Source of the DNA: Stutzerimonas stutzeri
Lineage (GTDB): Bacteria; Pseudomonadota; Gammaproteobacteria; Pseudomonadales; Pseudomonadaceae
Direction: 5' to 3'
DNA: 64,000 nucleotides
NCBI GenBank assembly: GCA_002387205.1
Contig: DGLA01000010.1
Coordinates: 310,438-374,437 of the forward strand
Part shown: in pieces, positions 45,262 through 54,280 of the stretch
Layout: the number at the start of each line of letters is the position of its first letter
How positions within the stretch are numbered: the first letter of the stretch is position 1
The notes under the pieces: generated by a model
What the model was told of the DNA's origin: nothing
What the model saw: only the letters and a program-made list of their open reading frames with translations
Databases searched by the model: none
Program-made: the position numbers and the translations under genes

Positions 45262-46122
45262 TCATGCGGCCTCATGTCCTCGCGCCGCCTGAGCGAGATA
45301 GAACCAGGTCTGAGTATCAAGCTGCAGCTCGGCACCCAATAGCGCTTCCTCGATTCGCTCCCAGCGCAGGCTACCGAGGATCGGCACCGGTTTGCCGGGC
45401 AGCTTGCGCAGCCAAGCCAGGGCGACCTGATTGGCTGTGGCATTCAACGCAGCGCCGACGTCGTCAAGTGCGCGCTGCAACTCGGGGCCGAAACGTCCGC
45501 CGCCCATCGGCGACCACGCCAGTACATGCAGCCCTTCGCTCTCCATGGCGTGGAGCCGACCATCCCACGCGGCGTCCTGCGCCTGCAGTGAAAGCTCGAT
45601 CTGATTGCAACGCAGCGGCAGCTCCCGCGCCAAGGTCTGGCAGTGTAGCAACTCCGCATTGGAGACCCCGAGCCAGCCGATCTTGCCGCTGCCGACCAGA
45701 TCGTCCAGGGCCCGCGCGACTTCATCGACCCGCAGCAAGGGATCGGGGCGGTGCAGGAGAAAGCCGTCCAGGCGCTCCACCCCGAGCCGTTTCAACGAGC
45801 CCTCCACCGCCTCGGTGAGGTACGCCGCCTGAGTGTTGTAGTGCTTGACCTGCCAGCGCGAGCTGTCCTGCGCAGCGGGCACGATGTCGGCCTTGCCGAT
45901 CAGCTGGACATGCTGGCGCAACGCCGGGCGCAGTTGCAACGCGGCGCCAAAATGCGCCTCGCACTCACCAGCACCATAGATATCGGCGTGATCGAAACCG
46001 CTCAGGCCGCGATCCACACAGCGCTCGATGAAGCCCAGCAGCGCCTGCGGCTGCGCCAGTTCGGGGTATTGCATCAGGCGCATCATGCCCAGCAAAAGAG
46101 GTTGTTCGACGACCTTGTTCAA
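45262..46122 (-). CDS. Aldo/keto reductase (YdhF-like)
   Basis: 286 residues from a TTG at 46122, with GGAG six bases upstream; the longer frame to 46320 has no family-like sequence. Motifs include GFDHADIYGAGECE (catalytic Asp and Tyr), GKADIVPAA (Lys), LDGFLLHRPDPLL and NQIELSLQAQDA. It reduces aldehydes or ketones with NADPH. It ends the minus-strand unit and is divergent from the nirB leader. Confidence 0.87.
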   Translation of the reverse strand: MNKVVEQPLLLGMMRLMQYPELAQPQALLGFIERCVDRGLSGFDHADIYGAGECEAHFGAALQLRPALRQHVQLIGKADIVPAAQDSSRWQVKHYNTQAAYLTEAVEGSLKRLGVERLDGFLLHRPDPLLRVDEVARALDDLVGSGKIGWLGVSNAELLHCQTLARELPLRCNQIELSLQAQDAAWDGRLHAMESEGLHVLAWSPMGGGRFGPELQRALDDVGAALNATANQVALAWLRKLPGKPVPILGSLRWERIEEALLGAELQLDTQTWFYLAQAARGHEAA

Positions 46123-46279
46123 GTGATCTCCAGTTTCGTCAGGGGATGAGGCCAGCCGCAAAGATAACGATGCCGCGACCGGAAGGTCGTGTACTGACCG
46201 GTCCCAGGACGCAAGGTTCTGCTCCCTGATCGCAACGCTTGGCGAATCGCCCCAAAAAAGGGAGCCGGCCGCCAACACC

Positions 46280-46294
46280 GCACCCTTGTGGTTC
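46280..46294 (+). promoter_or_regulatory. Possible NtrC-type activator site
   Basis: GCACCCTTGTGGTTC resembles the NtrC consensus GCACC-N4-TGGTGC with one half well matched and the other degenerate. It lies about 140 bp before the sigma54 promoter of nirB, a usual distance for such an enhancer. Weak evidence. Confidence 0.3.
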
Positions 46295-46417
46295 AGCCTC
46301 TTGGGTGGCCTGTACTTCACCCAACGAGGCCGACCGGTCTGCAGAGCGAGCGTCAGCCCGCTGCCACCCCATCAACCGCGGGGCATCGAACCGTCCAATC
46401 CGCATCTCGTATCTCGC

Positions 46418-46432
46418 TGGCACGCAACCTGC
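46418..46432 (+). promoter_or_regulatory. Sigma54-type promoter of nirB
   Basis: TGGCACGCAACCTGC matches the -24/-12 consensus TGGCACG-N4-TTGC with GG and GC at the right distance and one mismatch. It predicts a start of transcription near 46444, just before the first leader hairpin. RpoN control of assimilatory nitrite reductase fits nitrogen regulation. Confidence 0.65.
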
Positions 46433-46449
46433 TATGGCCTATGCAAAGC

Positions 46450-46492
46450 CTGCCGACCGATTCGGCAGCGTCTCCCGCGGTCAACGAAGACC
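46450..46492 (+). promoter_or_regulatory. Likely ANTAR (NasT) two-hairpin antitermination motif in the nirB leader
   Basis: P1: CTGCCG (46450-46455) pairs with CGGCAG (46463-46468), loop ACCGATT (A1 and G4 fixed, one base longer than usual). P2: GGTC-AACGAA-GACC (46479-46492), a hexaloop with A at position 1 and G at position 4, exactly the ANTAR hallmark. The pair lies 10 bp apart near the predicted 5' end and upstream of the terminator. NasT acts this way on nirB leaders in Pseudomonas. Confidence 0.6.
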
Positions 46493-46568
46493 ATCAGCCA
46501 CGAGTGGCACGGGACGGGTGCACCGGGCAACGTCGCTCGCCAGCACCCCACACATCCTAATACCAGGC

Positions 46569-46613
46569 AAAGGCGCCTGGAGCTGCACGACAGCTCCAGG
46601 CGCCTTTTTTGTT
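46569..46613 (+). terminator. Intrinsic terminator (attenuator) in the nirB leader
   Basis: A perfect 17-bp stem (46569-46585 with 46591-46607) with loop CACGA and a run of T to 46615 lies between the predicted promoter and the nirB start at 46658. Transcription would stop here unless relieved by antitermination. No gene ends at this point on the plus strand, so it is an attenuator and not a gene-end signal. Confidence 0.88.
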
Positions 46614-46657
46614 TTTGTACGACGACGCCGCAATCGGCTTCGACGGAGGAACCGGTC

Positions 46658-49216
46658 ATGAACGCAATCGTCACCCCGATCAAGAGCGAAACGCTGGTCG
46701 TCATCGGCAACGGGATGGTGGGGCATCACTGCGTCGAGCAGCTGATCGAGCGCGGCGCGCTGGGCCAGTACCAGATCCATGTGTATGGCGAAGAGCGTCA
46801 GCGCGCCTATGACCGCGTGCACCTGTCCGAATACTTCGGCGGCCGCGATGCCGACTCACTGGCCATGTGCGATGCCGACTATTACGCCGCCCACGGCGTG
46901 CATATGCACCTTGGCATCCAGGTGTTGGAAATCGACCGTGAACGCAAGGAAGTGGTCACCCGCGAAGGCCGCCAGCCGTACGACAAGCTGATTCTGGCTA
47001 CCGGTTCCTACCCTTTCGTACCGCCGATCCCGGGTGCCGAAGGCAATTCGCGCCTGGTCTACCGCACGCTGGATGACCTCGACGCCATCCGCGCCGCCGC
47101 GGGCAACGCCAAGCGCGGCGTGGTGGTCGGTGGCGGCCTGCTCGGCCTGGAAGCGGCCAATGCGCTCAAATCGCTCGGCCTCGAAGCCCATGTGGTGGAG
47201 TTCGCCCCACGCCTGATGCCGGTGCAGCTGGACGAGGAAGGCGGCAAGGCGCTCAAGGCCCGCATCGAGGCGCTGGGCGTCGGCGTACATCTGTCGCGTG
47301 CTACCCAAGAGATAGTCATCGGCGAGGAATACGCCTACCGGATGAACTTCAACGACGGCGACCATCTGGAAACCGATCTGATCGTCTTCTCTGCCGGTAT
47401 CCGCCCGCAGGATGCGCTGGGCCGCAGCGCCGAACTGGAGATCGCGCCGCGCGGCGGCATCGTGATCGACGCCGACTACCGCACCAGCGACCCCTCGATC
47501 TTCGCCATTGGCGAGTGCGCGTCCTGGAACGGCATGATCTTCGGCCTGGTCGCCCCCGGTTACACCATGGCCCGCAACCTGGCCGCCCTGCTCTGCGGCC
47601 AGCCGCACCAGCCGTTCAGCGGCGCCGACATGTCCACCAAACTCAAGTTGCTCGGGGTCGACGTCGGCTCCATCGGCGACGCCCACGCCACCACGCCCGG
47701 CGCCAAAAGCTATCGCTTCATCGACGAAGCCAACGCCAGCTACCGTCGCCTGGTGCTCTCCGACGATGGCAAGCGCGTCATCGGCGCGGTGCTGATTGGC
47801 GACAACAGCTACTACGACACCTTGCTGCAGTACGCGCAGAACGGCATCAAGCTGCCGGCCGATCCGTCCAGCCTGATCCTGCCGCTGTCCGATGGCGCAC
47901 CCACGCTAGGCGCCGATGCGTTGCCGGATACCGCGACCATCTGCTCCTGCCACAACGTCACCAAGGGCGCGGTGTGCTGCCAGGTCGATGCTGGCCTCAC
48001 CGACCTCGGCGAGTTGAAAGCGGCGACCAAGGCCGGTACCGGATGCGGCGGCTGCTCGGCCCTGCTCAAGCAGGTCTTCGAACACGAGCTGGCCGCGCGC
48101 GGCGTGGAAGTCGACAAGAGCCTATGCGAGCACTTCGCCCACACCCGCCAGGAGCTGTACGGCATCGTCCGCGTCGAAGGCATAATCAGCTTCCAGGAAC
48201 TGCTCGCCAAGCACGGTCGCGGCCACACCGGCTGCGACATCTGCAAGCCAGCGGTGGGCTCGATCCTCGCCTCCTGCTGGAACCAGCCGATCACCGATCC
48301 GGGACTGATCCCGCTGCAGGACACCAACGACACCTTCATGGCGAACATGCAGAAGAACGGCACCTACTCCGTGGTGCCACGCATCGCCGGCGGTGAAATC
48401 ACCCCGGACAAGCTGATCGCCCTGGGTCTCGTCGCCAAGAAATACGACCTTTACACCAAGATCACCGGTGGCCAGCGCATCGACCTGTTCGGCGCCCAGC
48501 TGCACGAGCTGCCGGACATCTGGGGCGAGCTGATCGAGGCGGGCTTCGAGACCGGCCACGCCTACGGCAAATCCCTGCGTACGGTGAAATCCTGCGTCGG
48601 CAGCACCTGGTGCCGCTATGGCGTGCAGGACAGCGTCGGCATGGCGCTGCGCCTGGAGGATCGCTACAAGGGCCTGCGCTCGCCGCACAAGATCAAGTTC
48701 GGCGTCTCCGGCTGCACCCGTGAATGTGCCGAAGCGCAGAGCAAGGACATCGGCGTAATCGCCACCGAGAACGGCTGGAACCTCTATGTGGCCGGCAACG
48801 GCGGCATGCGCCCACGTCACGCCGAGCTGTTCGCGACCGATCTCGATGACGACACCCTGGTGCGCTACATCGACCGCTTCCTGATGTTCTACATCCGCAC
48901 CGCAGACAAGCTGCAGCGCACCTCGGTGTGGCGCGAATCGCTGGAAGGCGGCCTCGACTACCTCAAGGAAGTCATCATCGACGACAGCCTGAACCTCGCC
49001 GCCGAGCTCGAGGCGCAGATGCAGCTGGTGGTCGACCGCTACGAATGCGAATGGGCCAACGCCATCAACGACCCTGAAAAGCTCAAGCGCTTCCGCACCT
49101 TCGTCAACGACAGGCGCGGCGACCCGGACATCCACTTCGTCAAGGAGCGTGGCCAGCGCCGTCCGGTGCGCGCGTCCGAACTCCACCTGATTCCCGTCAC
49201 CGAGGAGGTGCTCTGA
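46658..49216 (+). CDS. nirB: NADH-dependent assimilatory nitrite reductase, large subunit
   Basis: 852 residues from the ATG at 46658 (GGAGGA upstream; the frame is open further back but spans the terminator). FAD/NAD domain: VVIGNGMVGHHC and VVGGGLLGLEAANAL. The bacterioferritin-associated [2Fe-2S] segment has TICSCHNVTKGAVCC and GCGGCSALL near residue 427. The C-terminal sirohaem and [4Fe-4S] site holds SCVGSTWCRYG (about 645) and SGCTRECAEAQ (about 685). Reduces nitrite to ammonium in the cytosol with NirD. Confidence 0.97.
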   Translation: MNAIVTPIKSETLVVIGNGMVGHHCVEQLIERGALGQYQIHVYGEERQRAYDRVHLSEYFGGRDADSLAMCDADYYAAHGVHMHLGIQVLEIDRERKEVVTREGRQPYDKLILATGSYPFVPPIPGAEGNSRLVYRTLDDLDAIRAAAGNAKRGVVVGGGLLGLEAANALKSLGLEAHVVEFAPRLMPVQLDEEGGKALKARIEALGVGVHLSRATQEIVIGEEYAYRMNFNDGDHLETDLIVFSAGIRPQDALGRSAELEIAPRGGIVIDADYRTSDPSIFAIGECASWNGMIFGLVAPGYTMARNLAALLCGQPHQPFSGADMSTKLKLLGVDVGSIGDAHATTPGAKSYRFIDEANASYRRLVLSDDGKRVIGAVLIGDNSYYDTLLQYAQNGIKLPADPSSLILPLSDGAPTLGADALPDTATICSCHNVTKGAVCCQVDAGLTDLGELKAATKAGTGCGGCSALLKQVFEHELAARGVEVDKSLCEHFAHTRQELYGIVRVEGIISFQELLAKHGRGHTGCDICKPAVGSILASCWNQPITDPGLIPLQDTNDTFMANMQKNGTYSVVPRIAGGEITPDKLIALGLVAKKYDLYTKITGGQRIDLFGAQLHELPDIWGELIEAGFETGHAYGKSLRTVKSCVGSTWCRYGVQDSVGMALRLEDRYKGLRSPHKIKFGVSGCTRECAEAQSKDIGVIATENGWNLYVAGNGGMRPRHAELFATDLDDDTLVRYIDRFLMFYIRTADKLQRTSVWRESLEGGLDYLKEVIIDDSLNLAAELEAQMQLVVDRYECEWANAINDPEKLKRFRTFVNDRRGDPDIHFVKERGQRRPVRASELHLIPVTEEVL

Positions 49217-49602
49217 TGAGCCAGCCCAACGCCGTACGCAAGCAATCAGATGAGTCTGTCAGCTGGCGGGCCCTATGCAGCCGCCTAGACCTGGTCGCCA
49301 ATTCAGGCGTGGTCGCCTGGTTCGAAGGCCAGCAGATTGCGCTGTTTCATCTGCCTGACACCGAGGTGGGGGAGCAGATATTCGCCATCGAGAACAAGGA
49401 CCCGAAATCGGGCGCCAACGTCATCGGTCGCGGCATCCTGGGGCAACTCAAGGGCGACCTGGTGATCGCCTCGCCGCTGTACAAGCAGCACTTCCGCCTG
49501 GCCGATGGCAGTTGTCTGGAATATCCGGAACAGCAATTGCAAGTCTGGCCAGTACGCTTCAATGGCGATGCGGTGGAAATCGCTTCAGTGGGCGGGGCAT
49601 GA
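49216..49602 (+). CDS. nirD: Assimilatory nitrite reductase, small subunit
   Basis: 128 residues; its ATG shares a base with the nirB stop codon. It is a Rieske-like fold without the iron-sulfur ligands (NirD type): WFEGQQIALFHLPDTE, IFAIENKDPKSGANVIGRG, LVIASPLYKQHF. It completes NirBD. A short hairpin (49604-49621) directly follows and precedes the FNT gene. Confidence 0.93.
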   Translation: MSQPNAVRKQSDESVSWRALCSRLDLVANSGVVAWFEGQQIALFHLPDTEVGEQIFAIENKDPKSGANVIGRGILGQLKGDLVIASPLYKQHFRLADGSCLEYPEQQLQVWPVRFNGDAVEIASVGGA

Positions 49603-49603
49603 A

Positions 49604-49621
49604 GGCCGAATTCATTCGGCC
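49604..49621 (+). other. Intercistronic hairpin between nirD and the FNT gene
   Basis: GGCCGAA (49604-49610) pairs with TTCGGCC (49615-49621), loop TTCA, directly after the nirD stop. Without a U-tract it may mark an RNA-processing or stability site; partial termination is also possible. Confidence 0.5.
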
Positions 49622-49697
49622 ACAGCGTCAGAAGCGCTAACTCGGATCAATAAGGCCGCGATCATCGGCCATCAGCCAACACACATTGAGATCGAAA

Positions 49698-50513
49698 ATG
49701 TCCTACCTCGTTCCTTCTGAATTCGTCACCAAGATGGTCGACTCGGGTGAGTCCAAGGTTTTCATGTCCACACGTGACACCCTGATCCGGGCCTTCATGG
49801 CCGGTGCGATCCTGGCGCTGGCCGCCGTGTTCGCCGTGACCGTCACGGTGCAGACCGGCTCGCCACTGGTGGGGGCGATGCTGTTCCCGGTCGGTTTCAT
49901 CATGCTCTACCTGATGGGCTTCGATCTGCTCACTGGCGTCTTCGTCCTGGCGCCCTTGGCACTGCTGGACAAGCGGCCGGGCGTGACCGTAAACGGCGTT
50001 CTGCGCAACTGGGGGCTGGTGTTCCTTGGCAACTTCGGCGGCGCGCTGCTGGTCGCATTCATGATGGCCTTCATGTTCACCATGGGCTTTTCCACCGATC
50101 CGGGTCCGGTCGGCGAAAAAATCTCCCACGTCGGCGAAGCGCGGACGCTGGGTTACGCCGAGTATGGCCTTGCCGGCTGGCTGACCATCTTCCTGCGCGG
50201 CATGCTGTGCAACTGGATGGTCTCGATGGGCGTCGTCGGCGCCATGATCTCCACCTCGGTCAGCGGCAAGGTGATCGCCATGTGGATGCCGATCATGCTG
50301 TTCTTCTTCATGGGCTTCGAGCATTCGGTGGTGAACATGTTTCTGTTCCCCTCGGCCATGATCATGGGCGGCAATTTCTCGGTCATGGATTACATGATCT
50401 GGAACGAGATCCCCACCGCGCTGGGCAACCTGGTGGGCGGCCTGGCCTTCACCGGCCTGACGCTCTACACCACCCACGTCAGGACGGGCGCGAAGCGTGC
50501 GCTGGTGCGCTGA
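49698..50513 (+). CDS. nirC: Formate/nitrite transporter family channel (NirC-like)
   Basis: 271 residues from the ATG at 49698 (MSYLVPSEFVTKMVDSGESK). Six membrane helices with FNT motifs: FMAGAILALAAVFAVTV, LTGVFVLAPLALLDKRPG and FLRGMLCNWMVSMGVVGA. Channel-lining residues of this family are present. Placed after nirBD, it most likely admits nitrite. The protein kinase gene begins within 43 bp downstream. Confidence 0.92.
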   Translation: MSYLVPSEFVTKMVDSGESKVFMSTRDTLIRAFMAGAILALAAVFAVTVTVQTGSPLVGAMLFPVGFIMLYLMGFDLLTGVFVLAPLALLDKRPGVTVNGVLRNWGLVFLGNFGGALLVAFMMAFMFTMGFSTDPGPVGEKISHVGEARTLGYAEYGLAGWLTIFLRGMLCNWMVSMGVVGAMISTSVSGKVIAMWMPIMLFFFMGFEHSVVNMFLFPSAMIMGGNFSVMDYMIWNEIPTALGNLVGGLAFTGLTLYTTHVRTGAKRALVR

Positions 50514-50555
50514 TCCATGACTGGAATAGCCCGGCTCGATCGGGCTTCGCATGCC

Positions 50556-52277
50556 ATGAATAGCCAACTAGCGGTCTCGGTGGGCCAACACACCGACAAG
50601 GGTCCGAAGGAAACCAACCAGGATTTCCACGGCGTATACATTCCCGAAGAGCCACAACTGAGCAGCAAGGGCATTGCCATTGCACTGGCCGACGGTATCA
50701 GCAGCAGCGCCGTCAGCCACATCGCCAGCGAGTCGGCAGTCACCGGTTTCTTCGCCGACTACTACTGCACGTCCGATGCCTGGTCGGTCAAAACGTCCGC
50801 ACAACGTGTGCTGATGGCAACCAATTCCTGGCTGCATGCGCAAGGGCAGCAAAGTCCCTATCGCTATGACCCGGATCGCGGCTACGTCTGCACCTTCAGC
50901 GCCATGATCATCAAGTCGACGACCGCGCATCTCTTCCATGCGGGCGACTCACGCATCTATCGCGTTCAGGGCACTGCACTGGAACAGCTGACCAATGACC
51001 ACCGGATCTGGATTTCACAAGATCAGAGTTACCTGAGCCGGGCGCTGGGCATCCACCCGCAGTTGGAACTTGACTACCACGTCGAGCCGATCGTAGTCGG
51101 CGATACCTTCATCCTCGCCACTGATGGTGTCTACGAGTACATCAGCGCGGCGTCGATGCTTGGCGCCATCGCGAACCATCCGGACGATCTTGACGCCGCT
51201 GCCCGCGCCATCATCGAACAGGCGCTGGACCAGGGCAGCGACGACAACCTGACAGTGCAAATCCTGCGTATTGAAGCATTGCCCCTTCACGCAGCGGACG
51301 AGCTGCATCAGCATCTGACTGACCTGCCCTTCCCGCCCGTCCTGGAAGCCCGTGCGGTATTCGATGGCTACACCATCGTTCGCCAACTACACGCAAGCAG
51401 CCGCAACCATGTTTATCTCGCCACAGACAATGACAGCCAGAAGCCCGTGATCATCAAGGCGCCGTCGGTTGACCGGCGGGGGGACATGCATCATCTGGAG
51501 CGTTTTCTTACCGAGGAATGGGTAGCACGACGGATCAACAGCCCCCATGTGGCCAAACCATGTCCGCAACCCCGCAAGCGCAACTATTTGTACAACGTCA
51601 GCGAATACATCGAAGGCCAGACACTGACGCAGTGGATGATCGACCACCCCCGGCCGGATCTGGAAACCGTTCGCGGCATCATCGAGCAGATTGCCAAGGG
51701 CGTGCGCGCGTTCCACCGACTGGAGATGCTCCATCAGGATCTGCGCCCGGCGAACATCATGATCGACGCCACCGGCACGGTTAAGATCATCGACTTCGGC
51801 TCGACCCACGTCGCCGGCATCATGGAAATCGCGTCGCCTATCGAACGCAACGATCTGCTCGGCACCGCCCAGTACACTGCGCCAGAGTATTTCCTCGGCG
51901 AAGGCGGCAGTACCCGCTCGGATATGTTTTCACTGGCGGTGATTACCTACCAGATGCTCACCGGCGCCCTGCCCTACGGTACCAAGGTCGCCCGCTGTCG
52001 CACCCGGGCGGCGCAAAACAAGCTGATCTATAAATCGATCCGTGAACATGACCGTGAGGTGCCGGCATGGATCGACGATGTGCTGCGCAAGGCGTTGCAT
52101 CCCGATCCAAGCAAGCGCTACGAGGAACTGTCTGAATTCATCTTCGAATTGCGCCAGCCCAGCCAGGCCTTTCTGAACAAGGCCCGACCTCCGCTGATGG
52201 AACGCAACCCGGTGCTGTTCTGGAAAGGCGTGTCGCTGGCGCTGGCCGTGGCGGTGGTCATGTTGCTGCTTCGCTAA
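50556..52277 (+). CDS. PP2C phosphatase fused to a Ser/Thr protein kinase, nitrite-locus type
   Basis: 573 residues from the ATG at 50556 (MNSQLAVSVGQHTDKG); an ATG at 50517 is possible. The N-terminal PP2C domain (about 1-255) keeps its metal residues (NQDFHG, LADGISSS, LATDGVYEY, GSDDNLTV). The kinase domain (about 270-530) has YNVSEYIEGQTLTQW, catalytic LHQDLRPANIMID and DFGSTHVAG, then a C-terminal membrane helix (LFWKGVSLALAVAVVMLLL). Homologs lie beside nitrite/nitrate assimilation genes in Pseudomonas. It probably adjusts nitrogen assimilation; substrates unknown. Confidence 0.87.
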   Translation: MNSQLAVSVGQHTDKGPKETNQDFHGVYIPEEPQLSSKGIAIALADGISSSAVSHIASESAVTGFFADYYCTSDAWSVKTSAQRVLMATNSWLHAQGQQSPYRYDPDRGYVCTFSAMIIKSTTAHLFHAGDSRIYRVQGTALEQLTNDHRIWISQDQSYLSRALGIHPQLELDYHVEPIVVGDTFILATDGVYEYISAASMLGAIANHPDDLDAAARAIIEQALDQGSDDNLTVQILRIEALPLHAADELHQHLTDLPFPPVLEARAVFDGYTIVRQLHASSRNHVYLATDNDSQKPVIIKAPSVDRRGDMHHLERFLTEEWVARRINSPHVAKPCPQPRKRNYLYNVSEYIEGQTLTQWMIDHPRPDLETVRGIIEQIAKGVRAFHRLEMLHQDLRPANIMIDATGTVKIIDFGSTHVAGIMEIASPIERNDLLGTAQYTAPEYFLGEGGSTRSDMFSLAVITYQMLTGALPYGTKVARCRTRAAQNKLIYKSIREHDREVPAWIDDVLRKALHPDPSKRYEELSEFIFELRQPSQAFLNKARPPLMERNPVLFWKGVSLALAVAVVMLLLR

Positions 52278-52287
52278 GCGGTCTGGA

Positions 52288-52614
52288 TTATTCCGGACGT
52301 TGCGGCGCGTAGACGTTGAGTGCCGGATCGCTGATGCCGTCTTTCGAGGGGTCGAGAATCCAGCGCAGCTGGGTGACCAGATCATCGCAGTTTTCGCCGC
52401 GCTGTTGCCAATCCTGAAAGGCAATACGCGCAGCGGTCAGTGATTGCTCTGCGATCTGCTCAGCCTCGGTGGCTGGATCGCCAGGCTGCCACCGATCGAA
52501 AACGGACTTGAGCGAATGCTGCGCTTCTTCTGCGCCCAGCTCGCCATCGGCCCAGCGTGACGTGATGTCCTGCGCCTTCTGCAACGCGCTGATAGACGGG
52601 TTCGACGTTTCCAT
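52288..52614 (-). CDS. Hypothetical protein
   Basis: 108 residues from the ATG at 52614 (GGAGGT eight bases upstream). Helical, charged sequence: METSNPSISALQKAQDITSR, LGAEEAQHSLKSVFDRW, TAARIAFQDWQQRGENCDD. No domain recognised. It is convergent with the kinase gene (10 bp between stops) and has its own promoter region upstream. Confidence 0.62.
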   Translation of the reverse strand: METSNPSISALQKAQDITSRWADGELGAEEAQHSLKSVFDRWQPGDPATEAEQIAEQSLTAARIAFQDWQQRGENCDDLVTQLRWILDPSKDGISDPALNVYAPQRPE

Positions 52615-52795
52615 CTCTGACTACCTCCAATGAGTTCTTGTCTGACTTGGAGTCCCGCTGGGCCGGTGAATTCGGCTCCGCCTATCACCCGACCCGCCTG
52701 CAAAGGAAGCTCGCATGTAAATGCTCGCAAAGTGCCGTTCGGCTCCTCATCGGAACGTCCCGGCTGTTTGAGCTGCCAGATCAGGATCAGTCTCG

Positions 52796-54280
52796 ATGTC
52801 CGCATCGATTCCCTTCGGCGAGGCACGACCCTTGACCCTGACACCCGCCCCCTCAACCAGCCAAGCTGACGTAATCGTCGTCGGCGCGGGCATCGCCGGA
52901 CTTTCGTGCGCCACCCGCCTGGCCGATGCAGGCTTGCGCGTTTTGGTGCTGGAAAGCAGCGACGTCCCGGGCGGTCGGGCTCGAAGCTGGGTCGACCCGG
53001 GTACCGGCATCGAAGTGGATATCGGCCCGCATGTGTTGCTAAACAAGTATCCGAACATGCTGGCGCTGCTCGAGCGCCTGGGCACCGCCGATCAGGTCTG
53101 CTGGCAGACCGAGGAGCTGCTGACGGTACTCGACAGAGGCAAACGCCTGAGATTCAGGGTCGGCGGCCTGCCCGCACCGCTGCACTATGCCCGCAACCTG
53201 CCGCAGGTACTGCGCAATGTGCCGCTGCGCCACCTGCTGAGTAACGTTCGGTTGGGATGGCAGACCATGCGCAGTTCGCCACAGGAGCTGATGGCGCTCG
53301 ATGACCGCAACGGCCGCGACCACCTGTTGAGCAACGGCGTCAGCCCTGGCTTCGTCGACTGGTTCTGGGCCTCGGCATCCATGGCCATCCTCAATCTGCC
53401 GGTCGAACACTGTTCTGCGGCCTCGCTGATGCGCTTGCTGGCGCAGGGTCTTGGGCACAACGATCTGGCCTTTGGCTTCCCCAAGGTCGGGCTCAGCGAG
53501 CTGTATGCCTGGCCTGCGATTCGCTTGCTTGAGCGCAACGGCGGCGAGATCCGCTTCAATCAGGCAGCCAACGGCCTGCATCGGCGCGGTGAGCATGTAG
53601 CCGGCGTGACGCTCACCGACGGTTCGAGGATCGATGCCTCTGCCGTGGTGCTTGCCGTCCAGCCCACCGCCATCGACTCGGTGCTGCCGCGCAATCATGC
53701 GTTGACCACGACCGCCGCCCTCTTCGAGCCCAGCCCCTACGTCAGCTGCTACCTGTGGTTCGACCGCAAGCTGACCGATGCCCGTTTCTGGGCCCGTCCC
53801 TGGTCTGCGGAGTGCTTCAACACCGACTTCTATGACCTGTCGAACATACGGGATGACGGGGCTGGCCTTGGCTCGATGATCGCTACCAACATCATCTGGA
53901 GCCATCGGGCAGCCGAGCTATCCGATCAGGCGATCATCGAGGCGACGCTCAGTGAAATCGCTGACTTTGCGCCCTGTGCTCGACAGGCTCGCCTGGTGGA
54001 TGCCGTCGTGCATCACATTCCCATGTCGGTTCCCTGTGCCATACCGGGCATCGAAGCCAGCCGACCTCGGGTATGTCAGGAACAGGGGTTGTTCGTCGCC
54101 GGTGACTGGGTCGATACCGGACTGCCTTTCTGCATGGAAAGCGCCACGCGCGCCGGCGCGCTCGCTGCCGAACAGGTGCTGGCTGAGCGCGGCGTAAAGA
54201 CCCGTTTTGCGCTACCCACACCAGTGCCCGGCGGCCTGACGCGCTGGCTCAGGCGCGCTGATGGCTCCGACGGATTCTAG
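52796..54280 (+). CDS. FAD-dependent oxidoreductase (HpnE/phytoene-desaturase-like)
   Basis: 494 residues. Dinucleotide motif VIVVGAGIAGLSCATRLADA and the following GGRARSWVD segment are typical of hydroxysqualene dehydroxylase and phytoene desaturase relatives, as is the C-terminal GLFVAGDWVDTGLPFCMESATRAG. Membership in hopanoid or carotenoid synthesis is unproven here; no hpn or crt genes are nearby. It overlaps the convergent ADC-like gene by four bases. Confidence 0.8.
   Translation: MSASIPFGEARPLTLTPAPSTSQADVIVVGAGIAGLSCATRLADAGLRVLVLESSDVPGGRARSWVDPGTGIEVDIGPHVLLNKYPNMLALLERLGTADQVCWQTEELLTVLDRGKRLRFRVGGLPAPLHYARNLPQVLRNVPLRHLLSNVRLGWQTMRSSPQELMALDDRNGRDHLLSNGVSPGFVDWFWASASMAILNLPVEHCSAASLMRLLAQGLGHNDLAFGFPKVGLSELYAWPAIRLLERNGGEIRFNQAANGLHRRGEHVAGVTLTDGSRIDASAVVLAVQPTAIDSVLPRNHALTTTAALFEPSPYVSCYLWFDRKLTDARFWARPWSAECFNTDFYDLSNIRDDGAGLGSMIATNIIWSHRAAELSDQAIIEATLSEIADFAPCARQARLVDAVVHHIPMSVPCAIPGIEASRPRVCQEQGLFVAGDWVDTGLPFCMESATRAGALAAEQVLAERGVKTRFALPTPVPGGLTRWLRRADGSDGF

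Noticed and set aside
46286..46657. Upstream extension of the nirB frame
   Set aside because: It spans the sigma54-type promoter, both leader hairpins and the terminator; the ribosome site GGAGGA points to 46658.
47515..48396. 293-residue frame inside nirB
   Set aside because: Arg/Gln-rich out-of-frame shadow of a high-GC gene.
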